This document shows positions 9,134 through 17,801 of a DNA stretch of 61,356 bases, piece by piece. Both the position numbers and the translations under genes were made by a program. Below the pieces are notes generated by a model that was not told the DNA's origin, searched no databases, and worked only from the letters and a program-made list of their open reading frames with translations. Positions within the stretch are counted from its first letter, which is position 1. Each line of letters begins with the position of its first letter. This DNA is from Clostridia bacterium (lineage in GTDB: Bacteria; Bacillota; Clostridia; Christensenellales; Borkfalkiaceae): positions 1 to 61,356 of the forward strand of contig WSNM01000005.1 in NCBI GenBank assembly GCA_013316055.1. The letters are read 5' to 3'.

Positions 9134-10672
9134 ATGCTGTCACAGGTACTCGCGGATATACGCTCCGCTTCGGACAACTTAAAAAACTGCATTGTGCGCT
9201 CTGTCGAAGCTTACAGAGCGCGCCGTTTGGTTATAGTAAACCTCATTTCCGACAAAGCCTTTACGCAATCGGATAAGGAAAATGCGGCTACGGCAATAAG
9301 AAGGCACGTTCCCGCATATTTCAACTGCGCGGTAGAAATAGTAAAGCTTTCCCCCGACTGCGAAATGGTCAAGAACAAAATTTACGAGGCGGTTAACAGC
9401 TTTTCCAAGGCGGTTTTCGCAACCCTTTCCCCCGACGATATATCTGTGGAAAAGCGCGAGGGCGGTTTTTTCTACACAATTGCGGTTGCGCCCTCGTTTA
9501 TAAACGAAGACCTTTGCGAAAAAATCAACGTCTTTTTAAAAAAATGCTATTGCGGCGGTTTTTCGGGCGAGTGCATTGCCTCGCAGATTAATTTAGAGGA
9601 GCTGGAAACGGAGGAGGCGCAGGACGAAATCGAGTTCGAAATGCCCGTCCGCACCTTTAAAATAGAGGATTTTCAGCCCTTGGAGGGCGAAAAAATCCAG
9701 ACTACCGCCGTGTATCTAAGCGATTTGAATTTTTCCTCGGAGGAGGTCGTAATCTGCGGCACAATCGAGGACATACGTGAGCGCACCTATAAAAATAAAA
9801 ACGGTATAGAAAAAACCTATCTCTCGCTCACGCTCAACGACACAACAGCGTCCTGCTATCTCACCTATTTTCTCCGCCAGAAGTCCGCGGAAAAAATCAA
9901 AGGCTTAAAGCTTGGCGACAGCATTGTCTGCACGGGCTCCAACGAGGAGTTTAAGGGCGAGCTGCGCTATACCGCAAAAATAATCGACTACGGTAAAATT
10001 CCTCAGGGCTTCGTGCCGGAAAAACGAGAATCGAAGCCCGTTCCTCAGTACTATCACACGGTAAAGCCGCAGCCCTACATAGACGCCGAGCAGGCCGACT
10101 TTTTAACGGAAAGAATTATTCCCGATTGCTTAAAGAACAAAAGCTTTGTGGTTTTCGACCTCGAAACAACGGGTCTTAACTGCTCGCCCGTGTCTGGCAA
10201 TATGGACAGAATTATAGAAATCGGCGCCTATAAAATCGTCAACGGAGAAATTGCGGAAAGCTTTTCTACGTTCATTAATCCCGAACGCAGACTTTCCGAC
10301 GAAATTGTAAAGCTTACGGGAATTACAGAGGAAATGGTTGCAAACGCGCCCGATTACGCGCAGGTTATGCCCGATTTTTACAAGTTCTGCTACGGCAGTA
10401 TACTTGTCGGACACAACGTCGTCGGCTTTGACTATAAATTCGTCGACTATTATTGGTCGCACCTCGGCTATATTTTCGACAGAAAGCTTTTGGATACCAT
10501 TCCGCTCTCGCAGGAGCTGCTGTCGGGGCTTTCAAACTACAAGCTTAACACAATAGCGGCAAAATTCAATATCAGCTTTAACCACCACAGAGCGGTCGAC
10601 GACGCGCTTGCGACGGCAAAAATATTTATAGAGCTTATAAAAATCAAAAAATCTTTACCCAAACTTCAATAA
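9134..10672 (+). CDS. PolC-like protein with only N-terminal, OB and 3'-5' exonuclease domains
   Basis: 512 aa against about 1430 for PolC. Residues 1-190 look like the PolC N-terminal region. An OB fold lies at about 205-285 (VVICGTIEDIRERTYKN). A DEDDh exonuclease follows at about 335-500 with Exo I VVFDLETTGL, Exo II HNVVGFDYKFVD and Exo III HHRAVDDALATAK. The PHP segment that normally sits between OB and exonuclease is replaced by a short linker. Everything after the exonuclease (second PHP part, polymerase, thumb) is absent. The gene occupies the classical polC position between ispG and rimP and ends in an intact stop, followed at once by the rimP promoter. It could be a stand-alone proofreading subunit. 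Start codon support is weak (poor Shine-Dalgarno). Confidence 0.8.
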   Translation: MLSQVLADIRSASDNLKNCIVRSVEAYRARRLVIVNLISDKAFTQSDKENAATAIRRHVPAYFNCAVEIVKLSPDCEMVKNKIYEAVNSFSKAVFATLSPDDISVEKREGGFFYTIAVAPSFINEDLCEKINVFLKKCYCGGFSGECIASQINLEELETEEAQDEIEFEMPVRTFKIEDFQPLEGEKIQTTAVYLSDLNFSSEEVVICGTIEDIRERTYKNKNGIEKTYLSLTLNDTTASCYLTYFLRQKSAEKIKGLKLGDSIVCTGSNEEFKGELRYTAKIIDYGKIPQGFVPEKRESKPVPQYYHTVKPQPYIDAEQADFLTERIIPDCLKNKSFVVFDLETTGLNCSPVSGNMDRIIEIGAYKIVNGEIAESFSTFINPERRLSDEIVKLTGITEEMVANAPDYAQVMPDFYKFCYGSILVGHNVVGFDYKFVDYYWSHLGYIFDRKLLDTIPLSQELLSGLSNYKLNTIAAKFNISFNHHRAVDDALATAKIFIELIKIKKSLPKLQ

Positions 10673-10686
10673 ATGGTATTTTGCGC

Positions 10687-10715
10687 TTGCATTTTCTATT
10701 TATATATGCTAAACT
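10687..10715 (+). promoter_or_regulatory. Sigma-A-type promoter for the rimP-nusA-infB operon
   Basis: TTGCAT, 17 nt, TAAACT, starting 15 nt after the preceding stop codon. It would start transcription just upstream of the leader hairpin at 10742-10770. Confidence 0.5.
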
Positions 10716-10741
10716 TATTAAGACCTTAATAGTGATGTTAA

Positions 10742-10770
10742 GATTGAGTGCCTGTTGAGGGCACTCAATC
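10742..10770 (+). promoter_or_regulatory. Leader hairpin upstream of rimP
   Basis: A perfect 11-bp stem (GATTGAGTGCC / GGCACTCAATC) with a 7-nt loop, followed by GTTTTGT and then the rimP Shine-Dalgarno. The T-run is weak, so it is more likely a leader attenuator or protein-binding element than a full terminator. Conserved leader hairpins are known before rimP operons in other bacteria. Confidence 0.6.
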
Positions 10771-10787
10771 GTTTTGTAAGGACAATT

Positions 10788-11243
10788 ATGACGATAAAGC
10801 CTATAAACGAAATCAGTACCTTTCTTGAAAAAATCGCCCGCCCCATGGGCATAGAAATAGTAGACGTGGAGTGGAACGACAGGTCTGCGGCGTTGACGGT
10901 TTATATCGAAACGGAGGGCGGCGTCGATTTGGACACCTGCGAAAAATTCCACAACGCTGTTATGGAGCCGATTGACGAGCTTGACCCTACCTTCGACAAG
11001 CCGTACACCCTCAATATTTCCAGCCCCGGACTTGACAGACCCTTCAAAACCGAACGCGACTTTGAAAGAAACCTCGGAAAGGACGTGGAAATAAAGCTGT
11101 TTGCTCCGTTAAAAGGCAAAAAATTTTTAGAGGGCGCGTTAATCGCCTTTGACGAAAACAGCGTCACGGTCAATATCGGGGAGGAGATAAAGCTTCCCCG
11201 CAACAAAATAGCAAAAATAAACAAGGCGATTAAGTTCGACTGA
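10788..11243 (+). CDS. rimP: Ribosome maturation factor RimP
   Basis: 151 aa from the ATG at 10788, chosen because TAAGGACAATT gives a good Shine-Dalgarno; a longer frame would run through the leader hairpin. It assists 30S subunit assembly. The family signatures PMGIEIVDVEW (N-terminal domain) and LNISSPGLDRPF (about 80) are intact, and the C-terminal SH3-like domain ends with KINKAIKFD. It is first gene of the nusA-infB operon. Confidence 0.95.
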   Translation: MTIKPINEISTFLEKIARPMGIEIVDVEWNDRSAALTVYIETEGGVDLDTCEKFHNAVMEPIDELDPTFDKPYTLNISSPGLDRPFKTERDFERNLGKDVEIKLFAPLKGKKFLEGALIAFDENSVTVNIGEEIKLPRNKIAKINKAIKFD

Positions 11244-11294
11244 AAGCTTAAAATATCAAAAACATAAATTCGTAAATTAATCGGGAGATTTAAA

Positions 11295-12410
11295 ATGAGC
11301 AATAAATACAGCAAAGATTTTTTTGCGGCGCTTGAAGCGTTGGAAAAGGAAAAGGGAATACCCCAGTCGGTATTTTTAGAGGCGCTTGAAAACGCGCTGA
11401 TTTCCGCTTGCAAAAAGCAGTATTCGGGTACAGTCGGCGCGATAGATATAAAAATGAACCCCGAAAAAGGCACAATAGACTTTTATTCCGTCAAAACGGT
11501 AGTGGAAGAGGTTGAGGACGCCGAAAACGAAATTTCGCTTGCAGACGCGCGCGCCGTTAAAAAGGGCTATAAAATCGGCGACAGATTTACAGAAAAATTC
11601 GTTCCCGAGGACTTCACCCGTATCGCGGCGCAGACGGCAAAGCAGGTAATTCTGCAAAAAATTCACGAAACCGAGCGCGACGCGGCAATGAGCGAGTTCT
11701 CGAATAAAGAGGGCGAGCTTATGGTGGGCGTAATAAGGAAAATCGATGCCAAAAACGTATATGTAGAGCTCGGCAAGGGTCAAATAGAGGGGCTTATGCT
11801 TCCCTCAGACCAGGTCCCCGGCGAAAAATATAGCTTAAACGATAAAATCAAGGTGTTCGTCAAGCGTGTAAAAAGCGGCTTCCGCGGCGCTCAGGTGCTT
11901 GTCAGCCGCTCGGCGGCGGGGCTTGTCAAAAAGCTCTTCGAGGAAGAGGTGCCCGAAATCAAGCAGGGCACGGTCGTCATTAAGGAGCTCAGCCGCGAGG
12001 CGGGCGCAAGAACGAAAATGGCAATCTATTCCGAGGACCCCCGCGTTGACGCTATCGGCGCTTGCGTAGGCAACAAGGGCGCGAGGGTAAACGCAATCGT
12101 GGAGGAGCTTCGCGGCGAAAAAATAGATATTATACCTTGGAGCGAGAACCCCCTTGAATTTATCGCAAAGGCGCTTTCGCCCGCGCAGGTTATTTCTGTA
12201 ACCCAGCTTGACGGCGAAAAGACGGCAATGGCTGTCGTGCCCGACGATAAGCTGTCGCTTGCAATCGGCAAGGACGGCCAGAACGCAAGGCTTGCGGTTC
12301 GCCTTACGGGCTGGAAGATAGACGTAAAAAGCAAATCCGCGGCGGAAAAGCTGGGAATAGGCGTAGAAGAGACCGAGGAAATTCCCGACGACGGAGAAGT
12401 GCAGGAGTAA
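11295..12410 (+). CDS. nusA: Transcription termination/antitermination factor NusA
   Basis: 371 aa, the short Gram-positive form without the C-terminal acidic repeats. Domains in order: N-terminal RNA polymerase-binding domain (1-125), S1 domain (about 130-200, MVGVIRKIDAKNVYVELG), then KH1 and KH2 (about 205-350) with the typical DPRVDAIGACVGNKGAR and LAIGKDGQNARLA loops. It binds RNA polymerase and nascent RNA. The start follows TCGGGAGATTTAAA. Confidence 0.97.
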   Translation: MSNKYSKDFFAALEALEKEKGIPQSVFLEALENALISACKKQYSGTVGAIDIKMNPEKGTIDFYSVKTVVEEVEDAENEISLADARAVKKGYKIGDRFTEKFVPEDFTRIAAQTAKQVILQKIHETERDAAMSEFSNKEGELMVGVIRKIDAKNVYVELGKGQIEGLMLPSDQVPGEKYSLNDKIKVFVKRVKSGFRGAQVLVSRSAAGLVKKLFEEEVPEIKQGTVVIKELSREAGARTKMAIYSEDPRVDAIGACVGNKGARVNAIVEELRGEKIDIIPWSENPLEFIAKALSPAQVISVTQLDGEKTAMAVVPDDKLSLAIGKDGQNARLAVRLTGWKIDVKSKSAAEKLGIGVEETEEIPDDGEVQE

Positions 12411-12430
12411 TTTGTTGTTAAGGTAATAAA

Positions 12431-12709
12431 ATGCCCAAGCAGAAAAAGATACCGCTTAGAATGTGCATTGCTTGCCGTGAGCTTAAAGAAAAAAGAGAAA
12501 TGCTTCGCGTCGTAAAGAACGGCGAAGGCAAAATATTTCTCGATTTTTCCTCGAAGGCGGCTGGCAGAGGCGCGTATATTTGCGATAATTCCGAATGTAT
12601 TAAAAAATTGAAGCGTCAAAGGCTGTTGAACAAGGTTTTTTCGTGCATGGTTGAGGACGACATATATTCCGCGATAGAGGAGGAATATTTTGGTAAACGG
12701 CAAAATTGA
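12431..12709 (+). CDS. ylxR: YlxR family RNA-binding protein (RnpM-like)
   Basis: 92 aa. The YlxR signature is present: PLRMCIACRELKEKREMLRV near the N-terminus and GRGAYICDNSECI in the middle. In Bacillus subtilis the family member binds RNase P RNA (RnpM). Its normal place is between nusA and ylxQ, as here. Its last 20 nt overlap the ylxQ start. Confidence 0.93.
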   Translation: MPKQKKIPLRMCIACRELKEKREMLRVVKNGEGKIFLDFSSKAAGRGAYICDNSECIKKLKRQRLLNKVFSCMVEDDIYSAIEEEYFGKRQN

Positions 12710-13016
12710 AGCCTATATCGGCTTTTGTATCAAGTCGGGCAAAATCTCTCTCGGCAGCGGCGCGATTTCAACGCTTCGCGGCGGTGTATATCTGATAATC
12801 GCGGACGGAACCGCGGCAAAAAATTCCAAAAGACTTGCGCTCAAATTCAAAAACCGTTTTAATTGTCCGTTGCTTATATGCGGACATGGCTTTGAAAACG
12901 CGGTCAACCGCGCGGGCTGTAAAATTGCGGCAGTGCGCGACGAAAATTTGGCAAAAGCAATTTTGCAGACAAATGACGGCAACTACGAATTATATTGCGG
13001 AGGCAGTAATTTTTAA
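12690..13016 (+). CDS. ylxQ: YlxQ, L7Ae-type RNA-binding protein
   Basis: 108 aa starting at a TTG (12690) placed 7-8 nt after GAGGAGGA within the ylxR end. The L7Ae/L30e fold is suggested by AYIGFCIKSGKISLGSGA, where the family has a conserved Gly-rich turn, and by LALKFKNRFNCPLLICG. The member from enterococci binds kink-turn-like RNA. The infB start follows 2 nt after its stop. Confidence 0.88.
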   Translation: MVNGKIEAYIGFCIKSGKISLGSGAISTLRGGVYLIIADGTAAKNSKRLALKFKNRFNCPLLICGHGFENAVNRAGCKIAAVRDENLAKAILQTNDGNYELYCGGSNF

Positions 13017-13018
13017 AT

Positions 13019-15640
13019 ATGGCAAAAAAGTACGAGAATATTGAAAATATAGGGAAACTCATTTCCGGCGGAGCCGTTGCGGAGCTATCAAAAAAGATTT
13101 CCGTTGCAGAAAAAGCGGCTTCGGATATTCTGAAAAAGCTGAACGATATCGAAACGGCTATCCGTACCAGACGGTACGAGGAGGAGCAAGCGGCAATTCG
13201 TGCGGCCGAGGCAGAGGCGGCGGCAAAGCTTGCCGCTGAAAAACCCGCGCAGGCAGAGGCGGCTTCACAGCCGTTGCCCGAAATTGCGGCTCAGCCCTCT
13301 GCACCCGCAGAGGCTGTTGCGGAGCCCGTGCGCGAAGCACAGCCCGTAGCAACGCCCGTTGAAGAGGCAAAGCCCGCGGCACAGCCCGTTGCTCCCGCAG
13401 AGCAACCCGCGCAGACGGCGCAGCCCGCTCAGCCTGCGGAAAAGCCCCGTCCTTCGTATATCCGCGGACACGTTAACCCCGCAGAGCCCCGCCCCGCAAG
13501 ACCGGAAAACAGAACGTTTATCAACCGCGACAGCCGTCCTCAAAGACCCGACCCCCGCGGACAAAGACCCGCAGGTCAGTCCTATCAGCCCCGCAACGGC
13601 GCGGCGCAGACGGGCGCAAGACCCGTCGGCGGTCAAAGGTACAATTCCCCCGCGGCAGTGCCCCCCGTACAGCCTAACAAGGGCGGTAAAAATTTCGGGC
13701 CCGATAAAAAGAAGCAGACCTTCGAAAAGACCTACGTTGAAAAGGGACATTCTCCGCTTTCCAAGCGCGCTCTGCAAAAGCAGCAAGGCGCAAGCATAGA
13801 CGACTTTGACGAGAACAAGAGCGGTTACAGAAAGCTAAGGGTCAAAAAGGCTCAGAAAAACACAGCGCAATCAATAAAAATCGAGCACGCAGTAGTCACC
13901 ACGGACGATATACCTTTAAAGGTTCTTTCCGAAAAGCTTGGCGTGGGCGCGGCAGAAATAACCAAACGCCTCTTTAAGGAAGGCATAATGAAGACGGTTA
14001 ACGAGAGCATCGACTACGATACCGCTGCGCTTATTGCGGCGGGGCTCGGCATCGAGCTTGAATATAAGCCCGAAAAAACCGCCGAGGAGGTGCTTTTCGA
14101 GCAACAGGCCGATACGGTTGAAGAAATCGAAAGCCTTGTGCCGCGCGCGCCCGTTGTTACGGTAATGGGACATGTCGACCACGGCAAAACCTCGCTTTTG
14201 GACTATATCAGAAAGGCGCACGTAACCTCGGGAGAGGCGGGTGGCATAACCCAGCACATCGGCGCATATACAGTAACAGTGCAGGGCAAAGGTATAACCT
14301 TTATCGATACCCCCGGACACGAGGCGTTTACGGCTATGCGCGCGAGGGGCGCTCAGGTTACGGATATAGTCATTCTTGTGGTTGCGGCGGACGACGGCAT
14401 AATGCCGCAGACGGTTGAAGCAATCAACCACGCAAAGGCGGCAAAGGTAGACATTATTGTCGCGGTCAACAAAATCGACAAGCCCGCGGCAAACGTCGAT
14501 AAGGTTAAGCAGGAGCTTACCGAATACAACCTCGTACCCGAGGAATGGGGCGGCGAAACCATGATTTGCCCCGTTTCCTGCAAGACGGGCGAGGGAATCG
14601 ACAATCTGCTTGAAAGCCTTCTTTTAAAGGCGGAAATGAAGGAGCTGCTTGCAAATCCCGCAAGGGAAGCAAGAGGCGTTATTATCGAAGCCCAGCTCGA
14701 CAAGGGCAAGGGCCCCGTTGCAACCGTGCTTGTGCAGAACGGTACTCTGCGCACGGGCGACAACCTTGTTTCCGGCATGGTTTCGGGCAAGGTGCGCGCA
14801 ATGATAGACGACCGCGGCAGAACGGTTAAGGAAGCAGGTCCCTCTATGGCGGTAAACGTCCTCGGACTTGACGCCGTGCCCAATTCGGGCGAAGCTATCA
14901 ACGCCGTTTCCTCCGAGCTTATGAAGCGTGTTCAGGCGGAAAGAAAGAGAAAGCTTAGCGACGACATGACCAAAAAGATGTCGAAGGTTTCGCTTGACGA
15001 TGCGTTTGCGGGGCTTGAGGGCGAGGAAAAGAAGAACCTCAATCTTATAATAAAGGGCGACGTTCAGGGCTCGGTAGAGGCTATAAAGCAGTCGGTTGTC
15101 AAATTGACCAACGACGAGGTACAGGTTAAGGTTATTCACAGCGCGGCGGGCGCGGTAACCGAAAGCGACGTAATGCTTGCGGAATCATCAAAGGCTATTA
15201 TTCTCGCGTTCAACGTCCGTCCCGACCCCAAGGCGAAGGCGCTTGCAGAGCGCAGTAAGGTAGACGTAAGAACGTACAGAATAATATACGACCTTCTCGA
15301 CGATATGGAGGCGGCGCTTAAAGGTATGCGCGCGCCCAAATATCAGGAAAACCTCCTCGGCAAGTGCGAGGTTCGCCAAACCTTCAAAATCACGGGCGTC
15401 GGCAATATTGCGGGCTGTATGGTGCTTGACGGCAAAATCGTCCGCGGCGGCAAGCTGAGAATTTACCGCGACGACATTCTTATCGTCGAAGGCGGAGTGA
15501 AACAGCTTAAACGCTTCAAGGACGACGTCAAAGAGGTCGCGGCGGGCTATGAATGCGGCTGCTCGATTGAAGGTTTTAACGATATAAAAATAGGCGATAT
15601 TATAGAGTGCTACCTCATTGAAGAGATAAAGCAGGACTGA
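13019..15640 (+). CDS. infB: Translation initiation factor IF-2
   Basis: 873 aa. A long Ala/Pro/Glu-rich low-complexity N-terminus (about 60-240) precedes the conserved IF2-N domain (about 280-330). The GTPase follows: G1 GHVDHGKTS (about 390), G3 DTPGHEAF, G4 NKID, G5 SCKTG. Domains II, III and IV, which bind fMet-tRNA, complete the protein. It recruits initiator tRNA to the 30S subunit. The Ala/Pro-rich region is compositionally biased but in frame and not a repeat expansion. Confidence 0.98.
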   Translation: MAKKYENIENIGKLISGGAVAELSKKISVAEKAASDILKKLNDIETAIRTRRYEEEQAAIRAAEAEAAAKLAAEKPAQAEAASQPLPEIAAQPSAPAEAVAEPVREAQPVATPVEEAKPAAQPVAPAEQPAQTAQPAQPAEKPRPSYIRGHVNPAEPRPARPENRTFINRDSRPQRPDPRGQRPAGQSYQPRNGAAQTGARPVGGQRYNSPAAVPPVQPNKGGKNFGPDKKKQTFEKTYVEKGHSPLSKRALQKQQGASIDDFDENKSGYRKLRVKKAQKNTAQSIKIEHAVVTTDDIPLKVLSEKLGVGAAEITKRLFKEGIMKTVNESIDYDTAALIAAGLGIELEYKPEKTAEEVLFEQQADTVEEIESLVPRAPVVTVMGHVDHGKTSLLDYIRKAHVTSGEAGGITQHIGAYTVTVQGKGITFIDTPGHEAFTAMRARGAQVTDIVILVVAADDGIMPQTVEAINHAKAAKVDIIVAVNKIDKPAANVDKVKQELTEYNLVPEEWGGETMICPVSCKTGEGIDNLLESLLLKAEMKELLANPAREARGVIIEAQLDKGKGPVATVLVQNGTLRTGDNLVSGMVSGKVRAMIDDRGRTVKEAGPSMAVNVLGLDAVPNSGEAINAVSSELMKRVQAERKRKLSDDMTKKMSKVSLDDAFAGLEGEEKKNLNLIIKGDVQGSVEAIKQSVVKLTNDEVQVKVIHSAAGAVTESDVMLAESSKAIILAFNVRPDPKAKALAERSKVDVRTYRIIYDLLDDMEAALKGMRAPKYQENLLGKCEVRQTFKITGVGNIAGCMVLDGKIVRGGKLRIYRDDILIVEGGVKQLKRFKDDVKEVAAGYECGCSIEGFNDIKIGDIIECYLIEEIKQD

Positions 15641-15644
15641 TTTT

Positions 15645-16010
15645 ATGAAGGGTATAAGAGGAGAACGCCTTGCGGGCGAGTTCCAAAAGGAAATTTCAAG
15701 CATAATTGCGGGTAAGCTTCGCGGAAGCTACCCGCAGCTTTCCGCAATAATAAGCGTGACCGAGGCGGATATCGCGCCCGATTTAAAGAGCGCGAAAATA
15801 TATATCAGCGTTTACGATACCGATTTAACCCGCGCCGAAAACAGCTTTGAAATTCTTAAAGAGAACGCCGGCTTTATCCGCCGAGAGCTGTCAAAGGTTA
15901 TGCGGCTTAGAACGGTGCCCGAGCTGCGCTTTATAAAGGACGGCAGTATGGCGTACGGCGAAAAAATCGACAGAATAATTTCTGAGCTTGAAGAGGAAGA
16001 TGAACAGTAA
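15645..16010 (+). CDS. rbfA: 30S ribosome-binding factor A
   Basis: 121 aa. RbfA is needed for late 30S maturation. The KH-like fold signature is seen as RLAGEFQKEISSII at the start and the family's LRTVPELRFIKD motif near residue 88. It begins 4 nt after infB and its end overlaps the NrnA start, consistent with one operon. Confidence 0.95.
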   Translation: MKGIRGERLAGEFQKEISSIIAGKLRGSYPQLSAIISVTEADIAPDLKSAKIYISVYDTDLTRAENSFEILKENAGFIRRELSKVMRLRTVPELRFIKDGSMAYGEKIDRIISELEEEDEQ

Positions 16011-16956
16011 AACGGACGAAATACTTTCAAAACTCAATAACGCCACGCGCATTGCCGTATTTTGCCACGTTCATCCCGACGGCGACGCAATCGGCAGCGG
16101 GCTTGCCTTGTATCTTGCGCTGAAAGGCAAGGGCAAAGCCGCGTGCTTTGTCTGCGAGGACGCCGTACCGAATAAATTTCTGTTTCTCGACGGCGCGTCG
16201 GAAATAAAGACCGAATTGCCCGATACGGATTACGACCTTATGGTTGCCGTAGACTGCGCGGACGTAACCCGTCTGGGCGCGTTTGCAAAGGGCTTTGTAA
16301 AGTTTAAAGAAACGGTCAATATCGACCACCATATTTCCAACAACGGCTATGCAAGGTATAATTACGTTGTTGAACGCCCCGCCACCTGCGAGCTTTTATG
16401 CGAGCTTTTGCTTGCGGGCGGGTTTGAAATTACCGTACCGATAGCCAACGCGCTTATGACGGGGCTTGCCACCGACAGCGGCAATTTCATTCATATGGAC
16501 GTAAGTCCCAAAACGTTCGAAACTGCGGCATATCTGCGGGGCAAAGGCGCAGATTGCAGTAAAATCAATTACGAGGTGTTTTCTCGCCAGCCCAAATCGC
16601 GCGCTCTTCTTTACGGAAGGGTAATGAGCAAAATAAGGTTCGCTTTGGACGATAAGCTTACCTTTATTACAATAACGGCAAAGGATATGCAGGAAACGGG
16701 CGCGGACAAAAGCCTTACGGAGGGCTTTGTGGATTTTCCGCTTACCATTGACGGCGTAGAGGTGTCCGTGGCGCTTATGGAGGCGCAGAAGGACAGATAT
16801 AAGGTTTCTTTAAGAAGCAAGGGTAAGGTAAACGTCAACGCAATCGCAACGTCCTTCGGCGGCGGCGGGCATATACTTGCAAGCGGCTGTATGCTTTGCG
16901 GCTCTGTCGAGCACGTTATAGATAAGCTTACCTATGCTGTTTACCAGAATTTATGA
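16000..16956 (+). CDS. nrnA: DHH/DHHA1 bifunctional oligoribonuclease and PAP phosphatase
   Basis: 318 aa from the ATG at 16000, which has AAGAGG three bases upstream; a TTG at 15988 in frame is an alternative. The DHH domain shows HVHPDGDAIGSGLAL (about 20), VDCADVTRLG and IDHHISN (about 105). The DHHA1 domain ends with the substrate-binding FGGGGHILASG. NrnA degrades 2-5-mer RNAs and 3'-phosphoadenosine 5'-phosphate. It lies in the rbfA-truB operon, its usual place in Bacillota, and overlaps truB by ATGA. Confidence 0.95.
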   Translation: MNSKTDEILSKLNNATRIAVFCHVHPDGDAIGSGLALYLALKGKGKAACFVCEDAVPNKFLFLDGASEIKTELPDTDYDLMVAVDCADVTRLGAFAKGFVKFKETVNIDHHISNNGYARYNYVVERPATCELLCELLLAGGFEITVPIANALMTGLATDSGNFIHMDVSPKTFETAAYLRGKGADCSKINYEVFSRQPKSRALLYGRVMSKIRFALDDKLTFITITAKDMQETGADKSLTEGFVDFPLTIDGVEVSVALMEAQKDRYKVSLRSKGKVNVNAIATSFGGGGHILASGCMLCGSVEHVIDKLTYAVYQNL

Positions 16957-17801
16957 CGGGTTTTATTGTTGTTGATAAGGAGCAGGGCGCGTCCTCCGCA
17001 CAGGAGGTTAACAGAATAAAGCGCCTTTTAAATACTCCGTGCGGGCATATGGGCACGCTCGACCCTATGGCGACAGGCGTGCTTCCCGTTGCGATAGGCA
17101 ACGCCGCAAGGCTGTTCGATTTTTTTCTTGACAAGCGCAAAACCTACGTTGCCGATTTTCGTTTCGGCATTGACAGCGACACTCTCGATACCACGGGCGA
17201 AATGCGTTTAAACGCAGGATATGTGCCGTCCAAACAGCAAATTGAAGCAGAGTTGTATAAATTCGAGGGCGAGGTAGAACAGCTTCCGCCCAAGTTTTCG
17301 GCAAAGAATATAAACGGCAAACGCGGCTATCAGCTTGCGCGCGAGGGTATAGAATTCCAGCTGAAAGCAAAAAAGGTAAATATATACTCCATTGTTTTGA
17401 TAAATCAGACGGAAGAGGACACCTTCCGCTTTAAAATAGAATGCGGCGGCGGAACGTATATCCGCTCGATTGCACGGGATTTGGGCGCAGGTCTCGGAAC
17501 GTGCGCGGTAATGAGCGCGCTTGTAAGAACGGCAAGCGGGGTGTTTTCGCTTGAAAGCTCTGTAAAAACGAGGTCGCTGACGACCGATAATATACAAAAT
17601 TTTATAATTCCGACCGAAAGCGTATTGCCATACGAGGCTATCGTACCGACCCCGCAGCAAGCTAAAAAGCTTTTTAACGGCTTGTCGGTGCCGTGCGATA
17701 AGGCAGACGGCGTTTATAAAATATATTCCGCCGACGGCTCGTTTTACGGACTTGCAGAGGTCAGTCAATCTGTTTTAAAGGTAGGTAAAAAATTATGTTA
17801 G
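16953..17801 (+). CDS. truB: tRNA pseudouridine-55 synthase
   Basis: 282 aa. It makes pseudouridine 55 in the T-loop of tRNAs. The opening GFIVVDKEQGASSAQEVN is typical, and the catalytic Asp is in GHMGTLDPMATGVLPV (about 35). GGGTYIRSIARDLG (about 167) is the second signature. Start overlaps the NrnA stop (ATGA); its own stop overlaps ribF. One tRNA gene in this window (Gly-CCC at 26621) encodes C rather than T at position 55 and could not be a substrate. Confidence 0.96.
   Translation: MTGFIVVDKEQGASSAQEVNRIKRLLNTPCGHMGTLDPMATGVLPVAIGNAARLFDFFLDKRKTYVADFRFGIDSDTLDTTGEMRLNAGYVPSKQQIEAELYKFEGEVEQLPPKFSAKNINGKRGYQLAREGIEFQLKAKKVNIYSIVLINQTEEDTFRFKIECGGGTYIRSIARDLGAGLGTCAVMSALVRTASGVFSLESSVKTRSLTTDNIQNFIIPTESVLPYEAIVPTPQQAKKLFNGLSVPCDKADGVYKIYSADGSFYGLAEVSQSVLKVGKKLC

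Noticed and set aside
13200..13700. Repetitive-looking GC-rich tract in infB
   Set aside because: It encodes the normal Ala/Pro-rich N-terminal linker of IF-2, in frame; not a mobile or expanded repeat.
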